A stretch of 64,000 nt of DNA from Streptomyces platensis (GCF_008704855.1 NZ_CP023691.1:5146001-5210000); one strand, 5' to 3'. Positions 8,780-17,294 are shown, counted from the stretch's first letter. Notes: generated from the sequence alone by a model not told the origin. Numbers and translations: made by a program.

Positions 8780-10177
8780 TCACCCCAGCGACTCACCCGC
8801 CCCCACCGGCGCCCCGGCCTCCCGCGCGGACGCGGAAGGCGGCACCGGCTCTGACGACTCCCCCGTGCCCACGGCAGGCTCGCCCACGCCAGGCTGACCC
8901 GCCGCCACCTTCCCCGTGCCGCCCTCCTCCTGCTCCGGCAGGCCCCGGAGCAGGAGCCCGTACCCCGCCGCCGCCACCGTGCCCACGGCCGCGCAGCCGG
9001 CCCACAGGACATCCGCCCCGTACTGGTCGATCACCACGCCGCCGACCAGCGGGGCCGTGAGGGAGGCGATGGACCAGGACAAGGAGTACATGCCCTGGTA
9101 GCGGCCGCGGCCGTGCAGCGGGGACAGCCGTACCACCAGCCCCATCTGGGTGGGGGAGTTGATGATCTCGCCGAGGGTCCAGACGGTGACGGCGACCGCG
9201 TACATCGCGACCGAGCCGGCCAGCGCCGTCAGCCCGAAGCCGTAGCCGGCGAGCAGGGCGGAGCCGATGAGCAGCAGGGCCGGGCTGCGGTGCTCGATGA
9301 AGCGCGTCACCGGGATCTGCAGCAGTACGACGAGGACGCCGTTGACCGCGATGACCATGCCGAACTCGGCGCTGGAGAAGCCGTCCTGACCCATCGACAC
9401 CGGCATCGAGACATAGGCCTGCTGGAAGAGCAGTGCGAGCAGCAGATTGAGACCGACGACAGTCATGAACCGGCCGTCGCGCACGACGGTCCGCATGGAG
9501 ACCGGGGCGGGGGCCGGCCCGGTGCCCTCGTCGTCCGGACCGCCGGAAGCGTTCTGGGCGGGCCGTGATTCCGGGAGCTTCCAGAAGACCACCAGCGCAC
9601 AGGCCAGCACGAGCGAGGCCTCGCCCACGAAGAGGGCCAAGTAGCCGTGCTCGGCGATGAGTCCGGCGGCGGTGGAGGAGATGGCGAAGCCGAGGTTGAT
9701 CGCCCAGTAGTTCAGCGAGAAGGCGCGGACGCGGTCCTCGGGGGCGACGATGTCCGCCATCATCGCCTGGACGGCGGGGCGGGAGGCGTTGCTCGCCATG
9801 CCGACCAGGCCCGCCACCACCGCGATGGCGACCGGGTCCGTCATGAAGCCGAGCAGCAAGACGGACGCCGCCGTCGACAGCTGCGCGATCAGCATGGTGG
9901 GCCGCCGGCCGAGCCGGTCGGTCATCACCCCGGCGCCCACGGACGAGATCACGCCGCCCAGGCCGTACAGCGCCGCCACCAGTCCCGCGTACGAGGCCGA
10001 GTAGCCGCGCTCGACGGTCAGATAGAGGGCGAGGAAGGTGGCGACGAAGGCGCCCAGCCGGTTGATCAAGGTGCTGGTCCACAGCCACCAGAACTGCGGG
10101 GGGAGGCCGGAGACGCTCTCCACGGCGGCCCGTCGGAAACCGGACCGCCTGGTGGGGCCGGGCGTGGATGCGGACAT
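8780..10177 (-). CDS. MFS transporter
   Basis: 465 residues with twelve predicted hydrophobic segments. The family signature is GVMTDRLGRRPTMLI in the loop after TM2, with a related ERGYSASYAGLVAALYG stretch before it. The C-terminal tail of about 60 residues is Gly/Ala/Glu-rich and probably cytosolic. ATG 10177 is chosen because GGGGGAAA precedes it and it leaves a short cytosolic N-terminus; the frame continues upstream without membrane character. It is divergent from gpmA with about 250 bp between. The layout fits drug or small-molecule efflux, but no substrate can be inferred. Confidence 0.88.
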   Translation of the reverse strand: MSASTPGPTRRSGFRRAAVESVSGLPPQFWWLWTSTLINRLGAFVATFLALYLTVERGYSASYAGLVAALYGLGGVISSVGAGVMTDRLGRRPTMLIAQLSTAASVLLLGFMTDPVAIAVVAGLVGMASNASRPAVQAMMADIVAPEDRVRAFSLNYWAINLGFAISSTAAGLIAEHGYLALFVGEASLVLACALVVFWKLPESRPAQNASGGPDDEGTGPAPAPVSMRTVVRDGRFMTVVGLNLLLALLFQQAYVSMPVSMGQDGFSSAEFGMVIAVNGVLVVLLQIPVTRFIEHRSPALLLIGSALLAGYGFGLTALAGSVAMYAVAVTVWTLGEIINSPTQMGLVVRLSPLHGRGRYQGMYSLSWSIASLTAPLVGGVVIDQYGADVLWAGCAAVGTVAAAGYGLLLRGLPEQEEGGTGKVAAGQPGVGEPAVGTGESSEPVPPSASAREAGAPVGAGESLG

Positions 10178-10428
10178 GACATTTCCCCCGTCGAATGGTG
10201 AAGCGGTGCGTGGCGGAGCTGCGGGCGGCTGGGCCGCGGCGGGCGCCGGAAGCGCGGGCGCGGACACGGAAGAGACGACTGATGTAAGTGGTGAGTGCGG
10301 CATCCGCACCCTACTGATCGCCCGGCTCAACCCGCCACTCAATTGACGGGAAACGTCAAAGGTCGTCGGAGATCCCAGCTCCTGGACCCGCGCAGGGCCT
10401 GGTCCGGACGTCGATTACGCTCGACGCC

Positions 10429-11190
10429 ATGGCCGACGCACCGTACAAGCTGATCCTCCTCCGCCACGGCGAGAGCGAGTGGAACGCGAAGAACCTGTTC
10501 ACCGGCTGGGTGGACGTCAATCTCAATGAGAAGGGCGAGAAGGAGGCAGTCCGCGGCGGAGAGCTGCTCAAGGACGCCGGCCTGCTCCCCGACGTAGTGC
10601 ACACCTCCCTCCAGAAGCGCGCCATCCGCACCGCGCAGCTCGCTCTGGAGTCCGCCGACCGGCACTGGATCCCCGTCCACCGCAGCTGGCGGCTGAACGA
10701 GCGCCACTACGGTGCGCTCCAGGGCAAGGACAAGGCACAGACGCTGGCCGAGTTCGGCGAGGAGCAGTTCATGCTCTGGCGCCGCTCGTACGACACCCCG
10801 CCGCCCGCCCTGGAGGACGGCGCCGAGTTCTCCCAGTCGGACGACCCGCGCTACGCATCGATCCCGCCGGAGCTGCGCCCGAAGACCGAGTGCCTCAAGG
10901 ACGTCGTCGTCCGCATGCTGCCGTACTGGTACGACGGCATCGTCCCGGACCTCCTCGCCGGCCGCACGGTCCTGGTCGCCGCCCACGGCAACAGCCTCCG
11001 CGCCCTGGTCAAGCACCTCGACGGCATCTCCGACGAGAACATCGCCGGCCTGAACATCCCCACCGGCATCCCGCTCGCCTACGAGCTGGACGCCGACTTC
11101 CGCCCGCTCAAGCCCGGCGGCACCTACCTCGACCCGGAGGCCGCCAAGGCCGCCATCGAGGCAGTCAAGAACCAGGGCAAGAAGAAGTAA
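10429..11190 (+). CDS. gpmA: 2,3-bisphosphoglycerate-dependent phosphoglycerate mutase
   Basis: 253 residues, the usual length. It interconverts 3- and 2-phosphoglycerate in glycolysis through a phosphohistidine. The catalytic RHGE is at residues 12-15 (LLRHGESEWN, His13) and the second active-site His is in VLVAAHGNSLR. The intermediate region RHYGALQGKDKAQT is typical of the dPGM type. The C-terminus ends in a Lys-rich tail. It is followed by a strong terminator and appears monocistronic. Confidence 0.96.
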   Translation: MADAPYKLILLRHGESEWNAKNLFTGWVDVNLNEKGEKEAVRGGELLKDAGLLPDVVHTSLQKRAIRTAQLALESADRHWIPVHRSWRLNERHYGALQGKDKAQTLAEFGEEQFMLWRRSYDTPPPALEDGAEFSQSDDPRYASIPPELRPKTECLKDVVVRMLPYWYDGIVPDLLAGRTVLVAAHGNSLRALVKHLDGISDENIAGLNIPTGIPLAYELDADFRPLKPGGTYLDPEAAKAAIEAVKNQGKKK

Positions 11191-11202
11191 CACGACGCGA
11201 TC

Positions 11203-11242
11203 AAGCCCCCGGCCTGCGGATTCCCGCACCGGCCGGGGGCTT
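11203..11242 (+). terminator. gpmA terminator
   Basis: AAGCCCCCGGCC at 11203-11214 pairs perfectly with GGCCGGGGGCTT at 11231-11242 around a 16-nt loop, 13 bases after the gpmA stop. There is no T-tract, as is usual in Streptomyces. Confidence 0.85.
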
Positions 11243-11250
11243 GTCGGCGT

Positions 11251-11297
11251 TCCGGGGCCTTGTCCGGGGCCTTGTCCGGGGCCTTGTCCGGGCCTTG
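11251..11297. repeat. 12-bp tandem repeat TCCGGGGCCTTG
   Basis: Three perfect copies of TCCGGGGCCTTG (11251-11286) are followed by a fourth copy lacking one G (11287-11297). It lies between the gpmA terminator and the next gene. Nothing indicates a function; copy number is likely to vary between strains by slippage. Confidence 0.85.
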
Positions 11298-11414
11298 CCT
11301 TCGGCCCCGCCGGCCGGCACCTGTGCCCCGCCCTCCCCGCCCGTAGATGCGCCCCGGGCAGACGCATGCAGCATGGAAGAAGGGGTGTCGTCTGCAATCT
11401 GGAGGATGAGCTCG

Positions 11415-11663
11415 ATGCCCAAGTTCATGGACATCCATCACGGTATGAAGGGCCTCACGCCCGATGAGTTCAAAGCCGCGCATCAGGCCGACCTCGCTAT
11501 CCAGAGCGAGGAGGGCGTGACCTTCGAGAACGCCTGGGCCGACACCGAGTCCGGCGATGTGTTCTGTCTGTCCGAAGCGCCGTCGGCGGGAGCGGTGCAG
11601 CGCATACACGAGCGCGCCGGCCACAAGGCGGACGAGATCCATCCGCTGGCGATCATGCTGTGA
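11415..11663 (+). CDS. Nickel-binding protein, SCO4226 family (DUF4242)
   Basis: 82 residues from ATG 11415, with GGAGG at 11401-11405. An in-frame ATG at 11406 would add three residues. The sequence (MPKFMDIHHGMKGLTPDEF, DVFCLSEAPSAGAVQRIHER, AGHKADEIHPLAIML) closely resembles what I recall of S. coelicolor SCO4226. That protein is a structurally solved, ferredoxin-like alpha/beta dimer that binds nickel. Candidate ligands here are the His residues in DIHHG and near the C-terminus. It is convergent with a cysteine-rich peptide gene, and the shared terminator separates them. A role in nickel sensing or storage is an inference from the homologue. Confidence 0.88.
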   Translation: MPKFMDIHHGMKGLTPDEFKAAHQADLAIQSEEGVTFENAWADTESGDVFCLSEAPSAGAVQRIHERAGHKADEIHPLAIML

Positions 11664-11688
11664 CGACGGCGGAATGACGGGAATGCGT

Positions 11689-11733
11689 GCGGCCCCGGCC
11701 GGAGGGTCGTGAAGACCGACCGGCCGGGGCCGC
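11689..11733. terminator. Bidirectional terminator between convergent genes
   Basis: GCGGCCCCGGCCGG (11689-11702) pairs with CCGGCCGGGGCCGC (11720-11733), a perfect 14-bp stem. It lies between the stop codons of the nickel-binding gene and the cysteine-rich peptide gene and can serve both. Confidence 0.8.
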
Positions 11734-11757
11734 CGTGGCGCTGTGCCGTCGGGGTCG

Positions 11758-11913
11758 CTAGCAGCTGCCGCCGCACTGGCACGGTCCGCCCGACTGGCAG
11801 CCGCAGCTACAGCCGGGGCCGCAGCCACAGGCGCCGAGCAGCGGGAGCCGCGGGCGGTCGACGGCAGTCGGGGCCTCGGCCGCGGGGTTGGGGGAGTCCG
11901 CCATGGGTGCCAT
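11758..11913 (-). CDS. Small eight-cysteine, metallothionein-like peptide
   Basis: 51 residues from ATG 11913, with AGGAGG just upstream on the minus strand. The first half is Pro/Ala-rich and probably disordered. The last 25 residues are almost only Gly, Cys, Ser, Pro and Gln, with eight Cys in CGC, GCSCGC and PCQCGGSC arrangements. Such Cys-x-Cys spacing is typical of metallothioneins and other thiolate metal binders. There is no signal peptide and no recognisable lanthipeptide or lasso modification enzyme nearby. Convergence with the nickel-binding gene makes metal sequestration the most economical guess; a ribosomally made natural product precursor is an alternative. Confidence 0.7.
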   Translation of the reverse strand: MAPMADSPNPAAEAPTAVDRPRLPLLGACGCGPGCSCGCQSGGPCQCGGSC

Positions 11914-12048
11914 GCATTGCCTCCTAGGGGTCACCTGCTGCCCATTGCAAGCCCGGGTGACGAGGCGCGTCAACGGCGCGTGGAAGCACACGTCAACGGC
12001 GCACGGTGGCTCATGGGGCAGACTCGCGCCCTCCGCCCGCCGGTGCCG

Positions 12049-12726
12049 TCAGGTGCCCTCCACCGCCGTCGGCGGGGCGATCTCGTCGGCGTGCTCGCCG
12101 GTGACCAGGTAGACGACCCGCTTGGCGACGGACACCGCGTGGTCGGCGAAGCGCTCGTAGTAGCGGCCCAGCAGGGTCACATCCACGGCCGTCTCGATGC
12201 CGTGCTTCCAGCGGTCGTCCATCAGGTGCTGGAAGAGCGTGCGGTGCAGCATGTCCATCGCGTCGTCGTCCTGCTCCAGCTGGAGCGCGAGGTCGACGTC
12301 CTTGGTGATGATGACCTCGGCGGCCTTGGCCATCAGGCGCTGCGCCAGCTGCCCCATCTCCAGGATGGTGGCGTGCAGATCCTGCGGAACGGCGGACTCC
12401 GGGAAGCGCAGCCGGGCCAGCTTGGCCACATGCTGGGCCAGGTCGCCGGAGCGCTCCAGGTCGGCGCTCATCCGCAGCGAGGTGACGACGATCCGCAGGT
12501 CGGTGGCGACCGGCTGCTGCCGCGCCAGCAGGGCGATGGCCCGGGCCTCCAGGTCGCGCTGGAGGTCGTCGACCTTCTCGTCGCCGGCGATGACGTTCTC
12601 GGCCAGCTTGAGGTCCGCGTCGAGTATCGCCGTGGTGGCGCGCCCGATCGCGGAGCCGACGAGCCGGGCCATCTCGACCAGGCCCTCGCCGATCGAATCC
12701 AGCTCCTCGTGGTACGCGTCCCGCAT
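12049..12726 (-). CDS. phoU: Phosphate signalling protein PhoU
   Basis: 225 residues forming two similar three-helix bundles, the PhoU fold. Metal-binding type stretches are visible in each half: MARLVGSAIGRATTAI with LRMSADLERSGDLAQHV, and MGQLAQRLMAKAAEVI with LGRYYERFADHAVSVAKR. The conserved E(R/S)xxDH-like signature is clear in ERFADHAVS. PhoU restrains phosphate-sensor kinase signalling and phosphate uptake. The gene is divergent from phoR across a 530-bp region with two PHO-box-like modules. No pst transporter genes are in this window. Confidence 0.95.
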   Translation of the reverse strand: MRDAYHEELDSIGEGLVEMARLVGSAIGRATTAILDADLKLAENVIAGDEKVDDLQRDLEARAIALLARQQPVATDLRIVVTSLRMSADLERSGDLAQHVAKLARLRFPESAVPQDLHATILEMGQLAQRLMAKAAEVIITKDVDLALQLEQDDDAMDMLHRTLFQHLMDDRWKHGIETAVDVTLLGRYYERFADHAVSVAKRVVYLVTGEHADEIAPPTAVEGT

Positions 12727-12993
12727 CAGTGACCTTCTCTCGCTTCGATGTGGTGATGTGGCGTGGGAGGTGGAACGGGGTGCAGGGTGACCTGTGCCCA
12801 CGCTCTCACGGCCGGTGCCCGCGCGGCCCGGATCCCGGAGGAGCGCTCCGCGGAGCGCGTACTCCGCGGTGCCGTGCCCCGGAGGGGCCCGCTCGCGGTC
12901 GCTCAGGGTGTCCGGTCGCGGGTCGGAGCGGAACCGGTCCGGCACCCGCACCCTCACCTTGCGGGCGCCGCGCGACCTGCGGTGCCACCGGGG

Positions 12994-13021
12994 GTGAACC
13001 GGCACCGACGTGAAGGTGAAC
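12994..13021 (-). promoter_or_regulatory. PHO-box-like module 1
   Basis: Two copies of GTGAAC (12994-12999 and 13016-13021), read on the other strand as GTTCAC, are exactly 22 bp apart. This equals two 11-nt direct repeat units of the Streptomyces PhoP-binding PHO box, with a degenerate unit between. The module reads towards phoU. Position between phoU and phoR is where PhoP is known to bind in other streptomycetes. Confidence 0.65.
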
Positions 13022-13155
13022 TCTGGGCGACGCAACCACTGCCCCGAGGCCGGCCGGGCGGTTCACCGGGCCGTGCGCCGGAGCGGCAGGGCGCACGCGC
13101 CGGTTTCCCTAGGGGCATCCGGCGGACGGGCACACGCTCCGCACCGGCCTCCGGA

Positions 13156-13183
13156 GTGAACCGGTGTGGACGCCACGGTGAAC
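13156..13183 (-). promoter_or_regulatory. PHO-box-like module 2
   Basis: The same architecture as module 1, with GTGAAC at 13156-13161 and 13178-13183, again 22 bp apart. It is followed by the same GGTGAACTCTGGGCGACG flank found after module 1, so the two modules look like a duplication about 162 bp apart. This copy lies roughly 75-100 bp upstream of the phoR start. A single GTTCACC in the opposite sense lies between the modules at 13061. Confidence 0.65.
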
Positions 13184-13256
13184 TCTGGGCGACGGCTGTT
13201 CGAGCAGGGCCTCGCACGGCTGGGGAAGTGTCCGACCCGGCGCATAACCTGGAGTC

Positions 13257-14525
13257 ATGAACGTGGATGCGGCCGTCGCCGCAGTGGCAGCGATCGCCGG
13301 CTTGTGCACCGGCGTCTTCGCCATGCTGGCGTTCCGCTGGAGTGAGCGCGATCAGGCCAAGCCCACCCGCAGCTCGCTGCACGTCGACGCCGCGCTGCCG
13401 CCCGGGGTCGACACCGTGCTCTCGGTGCTCCGCTCCTCCGCCGTGGTGCTCGACGAGGCCGACGCCGTCGTCAAGGCCAGCTCCGCCGCGTACGCCCTCG
13501 GGCTGGTCCGCGGCGGCAAGCTCGCCGTCGAACCGATGATGCAGATGGCCCGCGACACCCGCAGGGACGGGGAGATACGCCAGGTCGAGCTGGACCTCCC
13601 GCGCCGCGGCACCGGCCGCGGCGAGGCCCTCGCGGTCTCCGCCAGAGTCGCCCCGCTCGGCTCCCGGCTCGTCCTGCTGCTGGTCGAGGACCTCACCGAG
13701 GCCCGCCGCATAGAGGCCGTCCGACGCGACTTCGTGGCCAACGTCAGCCATGAGCTCAAGACGCCGGTCGGCGCCCTGTCGCTGCTCTCCGAGGCCGTGA
13801 TGGACGCCAGCGACGACCCGGAGGCCGTCGAGCGCTTCGCCGGCCGGATGCAGAACGAGGCCACCCGCCTGACCAGCCTCGTCCAGGAGCTCATCGATCT
13901 CTCCCGGGTGCAGAACGACGACCCGCTGGAGGACGCCGAGCCGGTCCGGGTCGACGAGCTGGTCGCCGAGGCGATGGACCGCTGCCGCCAGCAGGCCGGG
14001 ACGAAGCAGATCACCATGGCCGTCGGCGGCACCGCCGACCTGCATGTCTGGGGCAATCGCGGCCAGCTCGCGGCGGCCCTGGGCAACCTCGTCGAGAACG
14101 CCGTCAACTACTCCCCGGCGCGCACCCGCGTGGGGATCGCCGGACGCCATGTCTCCGCACCGGGTGGCGACCTGATCGAGATCGCGGTGACCGACCAGGG
14201 CATCGGGATATCCGAGAAGGACCGCGACCGCGTCTTCGAGCGGTTCTACCGCGTCGACCCGGCGCGCTCGCGCGCCACCGGCGGGACCGGCCTCGGCCTC
14301 GCCATCGTCAAGCACGTGGCCGCCTCGCACGGCGGGGAGGTCACGGTATGGAGCGCCGAGGGACAAGGCTCCACCTTCACCCTGCGTCTCCCGGAAGCCG
14401 GGGCCGTACGCGACCGCGAACGGCCCGCCGACCTCTCCGCGGAGGGCCTCGACGACGAGGACCGCCCGTACGAGACCTTCAACGATCCGCTCCCTGCTCA
14501 CCCAGCCCCGGAGGTCCTTCCGTGA
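13257..14525 (+). CDS. phoR: Phosphate sensor histidine kinase PhoR
   Basis: 422 residues. One hydrophobic segment at residues 4-27 anchors it in the membrane. A PAS-like domain at about 50-150 is followed by the dimerisation domain with His165 in FVANVSHELKTPVGAL and the ATPase domain. The latter shows GNLVENAVNYSP (N box), VTDQGIGISEKD (G1) and GGTGLGLAIVKHV (G2). A disordered acidic tail of about 40 residues ends the protein. The stop overlaps the phoP start (GTGA), so the two are translationally coupled. The kinase phosphorylates PhoP under phosphate limitation. Confidence 0.95.
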   Translation: MNVDAAVAAVAAIAGLCTGVFAMLAFRWSERDQAKPTRSSLHVDAALPPGVDTVLSVLRSSAVVLDEADAVVKASSAAYALGLVRGGKLAVEPMMQMARDTRRDGEIRQVELDLPRRGTGRGEALAVSARVAPLGSRLVLLLVEDLTEARRIEAVRRDFVANVSHELKTPVGALSLLSEAVMDASDDPEAVERFAGRMQNEATRLTSLVQELIDLSRVQNDDPLEDAEPVRVDELVAEAMDRCRQQAGTKQITMAVGGTADLHVWGNRGQLAAALGNLVENAVNYSPARTRVGIAGRHVSAPGGDLIEIAVTDQGIGISEKDRDRVFERFYRVDPARSRATGGTGLGLAIVKHVAASHGGEVTVWSAEGQGSTFTLRLPEAGAVRDRERPADLSAEGLDDEDRPYETFNDPLPAHPAPEVLP

Positions 14526-15202
14526 CCCGAGTGCTTGTCGTCGAGGACGAGGAATCGTTCAGCGATGCACTGTCGTACATGCTCCGCAAGGAGGGCTTCG
14601 AGGTCGCCATCGCGGCTACGGGCCCTGACGGACTGGACGAGTTCGAGCGCAACGGCGCCGATCTCGTGCTGCTGGATTTGATGCTGCCCGGCCTGCCCGG
14701 CACCGAGGTCTGCCGCCAGCTCCGCGGCCGCTCCAATGTCCCGGTCATCATGGTGACCGCCAAGGACAGCGAGATCGACAAGGTGGTCGGCCTGGAAATA
14801 GGAGCCGACGACTACGTCACCAAGCCCTTCTCCTCCCGCGAACTGGTCGCCCGGATCCGCGCCGTGCTGCGCCGCCGCGGCGAGCCCGAGGAGGTCGCCC
14901 CGCAGGCCCTGGAGGCCGGCCCGGTCCGGATGGACGTGGACCGCCATGTCGTCACGGTCGCCGGCGGCAAGGTCGATCTGCCGCTGAAGGAGTTCGACCT
15001 CCTGGAGATGCTGCTGCGCAACGCCGGCCGGGTGCTGACCCGTATGCAGCTCATCGACCGGGTCTGGGGCGCCGACTACGTGGGCGACACCAAGACGCTG
15101 GACGTGCACGTCAAGCGGCTGCGCGCCAAGATCGAGCCCGACCCGGGCGCACCGCGCTACCTCGTCACGGTCCGCGGCCTGGGTTACAAGTTCGAGCCGT
15201 AA
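14522..15202 (+). CDS. phoP: Phosphate response regulator PhoP
   Basis: 226 residues, OmpR/PhoB type. The receiver domain has Glu8-Asp9-Glu10, the phospho-acceptor Asp52 in VLLDLMLPG, Thr79 and Lys101. The winged-helix domain follows from about residue 130 (LPLKEFDLLEMLLRNAGRVL ... LDVHVKRLRAKIE). GGAGG at 14511-14515 precedes the GTG start, which overlaps the phoR stop. It activates phosphate-scavenging genes and represses antibiotic production in streptomycetes. The PHO-box-like repeats upstream of phoR suggest autoregulation. Confidence 0.95.
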   Translation: MTRVLVVEDEESFSDALSYMLRKEGFEVAIAATGPDGLDEFERNGADLVLLDLMLPGLPGTEVCRQLRGRSNVPVIMVTAKDSEIDKVVGLEIGADDYVTKPFSSRELVARIRAVLRRRGEPEEVAPQALEAGPVRMDVDRHVVTVAGGKVDLPLKEFDLLEMLLRNAGRVLTRMQLIDRVWGADYVGDTKTLDVHVKRLRAKIEPDPGAPRYLVTVRGLGYKFEP

Positions 15203-15260
15203 GCCGGCCCGTGCACCGGTGAGCCGCGCAGCGCCGCGCGGCTCACCGCTGTGCCACTAC

Positions 15261-15303
15261 GCGCCAGGGGCGCCCCTCCGGATCGGAAGGGCGCCCCTGG
15301 CGC
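15261..15303 (+). terminator. phoRP terminator
   Basis: GCGCCAGGGGCGCCC (15261-15275) pairs perfectly with GGGCGCCCCTGGCGC (15289-15303). A second, shorter hairpin (TGAGCCGCGC facing GCGCGGCTCA, 15220-15245) lies just before it. Both are between phoP and the convergent lipoprotein gene and could act on either strand. Confidence 0.82.
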
Positions 15304-15339
15304 GTACTGGTGACGGCCTGCCGCCGTCGGGCGGCCGGC

Positions 15340-15981
15340 TCAGTCCTCGGCGTGGTCCGCCGCCGCGGTCGGCTTGCCCGAACCGGACGGGGACGCGGAG
15401 CCGGACGGCTTGCCCGAGGGCTTGCCGGAACCGGACGGCGACGGCGAGCCGGACGGCGACGGCACCTGCGACGGCCCGTAGCCCTCGAAGTAGTTCTTCG
15501 CCGGGACGACGTAGGCGTTGATCCGCACCTGGCCGGTGGAGCTGAACTTGAAGGTCAGCGGCTGCGCGTTGCCGTCCTGGACGGCCTCCCGGCCGCTGGC
15601 GAGGACGGCCGAGGGGTTGCCCTCGCCGCCGATCACGACGGAGCCGCCGGCGGGCACGGTGACCGGGCCGGAGCCGTGGTCGGCCGGCGCGAGCTTGGCC
15701 GTCTGGCCGCTGCCGTCGACGGAGATCGCGGTCAGCTTCTGGTCCTTGACGCCGCTGTTGAACACCGTCGCCGAGACCACGGCCGGGCCCTTGGCGTCCA
15801 CCTCGGGCTGGGTGATCACGTTGGCGTTCTGGATCTTGATGTCGCCCACAGAGGTCGCGGCGTTGTCCGGCTTGACCGCAAGCGTCTGGGCGTCGTTCCC
15901 GGCCGCGCACGCGGACAGCGTGGCGATCGAGAGCGAAAGGACGGTGGCGGCGAGGACGCCGCGTCGAAGGCTGCGGCTCAC
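15340..15981 (-). CDS. Secreted lipoprotein with Ser/Pro-rich tail
   Basis: 213 residues. The signal peptide ends in the lipobox LSAC, with Cys25 as the lipidated residue after an Arg-containing N-terminus (MSRSLRRGVLAATVL). The mature domain is beta-rich (DIKIQNANVITQPEVD, VSATVFNSG, LTFKFSSTGQVRINAYVVP), with a fold reminiscent of copper-chaperone/DUF461-like extracytoplasmic domains. The expected Met/His copper ligands are not obvious. The last 50 residues are repeats of PSGSGKPSG, a flexible wall-spanning tail. It is convergent with phoP. Function is unknown. Confidence 0.82.
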   Translation of the reverse strand: MSRSLRRGVLAATVLSLSIATLSACAAGNDAQTLAVKPDNAATSVGDIKIQNANVITQPEVDAKGPAVVSATVFNSGVKDQKLTAISVDGSGQTAKLAPADHGSGPVTVPAGGSVVIGGEGNPSAVLASGREAVQDGNAQPLTFKFSSTGQVRINAYVVPAKNYFEGYGPSQVPSPSGSPSPSGSGKPSGKPSGSASPSGSGKPTAAADHAED

Positions 15982-16811
15982 GGCGGCGGCATCTCCTTGA
16001 CGAGCTACGGCGGCCGAACGTTCGTGCCCGGTCGCGGATGGACGGCTGGAGCGGCCTCCGTACGCGTCATGACGACGGGTGCGTAAAGCCGCCCTAAGGG
16101 TGTGTCAGCGCCGCTAGGTTACCGAGCCGCCCTCGCGCCGCCGCACCCGACCCGCCCCCAGCGCGATCAGCGGCCCGCCACCGCCGTCCGGGCCCCCGTT
16201 CCGCCGCCCCCGACACACGGCCCCGAACGGCAGCCGGCGGCGGCCGGAGCCCCCGGGAAGCAGGCGGGAGAACGCACCGGGAAACGGGCGGCCGCACGCG
16301 GTACACGGAACGGCCCGCGGAACGGCCGCTGGAACGGTTCGCAGTTCAGGCGGAGTCGAGAACGTTCTCAAGAACGGGCATGAATTTTCGGCACGCGGCC
16401 GTTCGGGTGGTGAGCGGCTGGTTTCCTTCCCTGGGAAAAGCAGTATTCGCAGGGAATGTGAAGGGCTCGCGGAATTGATCACACTCTTCGCCCGCCGGTT
16501 CGTGATCAATTCCAGAATCCGCCCCGAGAGGCCCCTGAGCAGCCGAACGGAGTACCGGAACTCGCTCGTGTGGATCCGTGCAAACCGGGACGTTCAGCCT
16601 GTTGATCATCGCCTTCCCGGTACGTGACGGGCATGTTTCCGCTCACCCGTGCAGCCCCTCCGACCTGCGAATTCCCATCTCCGGAGGCCCCTCGCAGCAC
16701 GTTCCGGTCGCTGTTGTCAAGCCCCGAGATATGCCCTGACCTGCGAAAACGCCATTCAGAACGGCCCGTTCCCGTGTTAGCATGGATAGCCACGGAAGGG
16801 GTACCTGTCAC
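15982..16811. other. 830-bp non-coding region upstream of carD, with two palindromes
   Basis: No convincing gene is seen; open frames here are short and have atypical composition. The part from about 16360 is lower in G+C than its surroundings. It contains the perfect palindrome GAGAACGTTCTC at 16358-16369. It also has an inverted repeat, GGAATTGATCAC at 16471-16482 with its exact complement at 16502-16513 (19-nt spacer). A likely -10 element (TAGCAT) lies at about 16778-16783, about 29 bp before the carD start. The region must hold the promoters of the lipoprotein gene (leftward) and carD (rightward). Confidence 0.6.
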
Positions 16812-17294
16812 ATGACGTTCAAGGTTGGCGACACCGTGGTCTATCCCCATCACGGGGCCGCGCTGATCGAGGCCATCGAAACTCGCCAGATCAAAGGCGT
16901 GGACAAGACCTACTTGGTGCTGAAGGTCGCCCAGGGCGACTTGACTGTTCGTGTGCCAGCGGACAATGCGGAGTTCGTCGGCGTACGCGACGTGGTTGGT
17001 CAGGACGGGCTGGACCGGGTCTTCGAGGTGCTTCGCGCACCGTATGCCGAAGAGCCCACGAACTGGTCCCGTCGCTACAAGGCAAATCTTGAGAAGCTCG
17101 CCTCCGGCGATGTGATCAAGGTTGCCGAAGTGGTGCGTGACCTGTGGCGGCGTGAGCGTGAGCGCGGCCTCTCCGCCGGTGAGAAGAGGATGCTCGCGAA
17201 GGCGCGCCAGATCCTGGTGAGCGAGCTCGCCCTCGCGGAGAACACCAACGAGGACAAGGCCGAGGCCCTGCTCGACGAGGTACTCGCGTCCTGA
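16812..17294 (+). CDS. carD: CarD-family RNA polymerase-binding regulator
   Basis: 160 residues. The N-terminal Tudor-like domain (residues 1-58) that contacts the RNA polymerase beta subunit is clear: FKVGDTVVYPHHGAALIEAI and YLVLKVAQGDLTVRVPADN. The C-terminal helical DNA-binding domain follows, including NWSRRYKANLEKLASGDV, the aromatic residues that wedge into the promoter, and VVRDLWRRERERGLSAGEKR. CarD stabilises open complexes at rRNA and housekeeping promoters. The ATG is preceded by GGAAGGGG. It stands upstream of ispDF, as in other actinomycetes. Confidence 0.95.
   Translation: MTFKVGDTVVYPHHGAALIEAIETRQIKGVDKTYLVLKVAQGDLTVRVPADNAEFVGVRDVVGQDGLDRVFEVLRAPYAEEPTNWSRRYKANLEKLASGDVIKVAEVVRDLWRRERERGLSAGEKRMLAKARQILVSELALAENTNEDKAEALLDEVLAS

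Noticed and set aside
11251..11297. 12-bp tandem repeats as a possible origin or regulator iteron
   Set aside because: They follow a terminator, have no A+T-rich element nearby and no initiator gene; simple slippage is sufficient.
16102..16383. Short frames in the carD upstream region
   Set aside because: Pro/Ala/Arg-rich translations without ribosome sites; the region reads as regulatory DNA.
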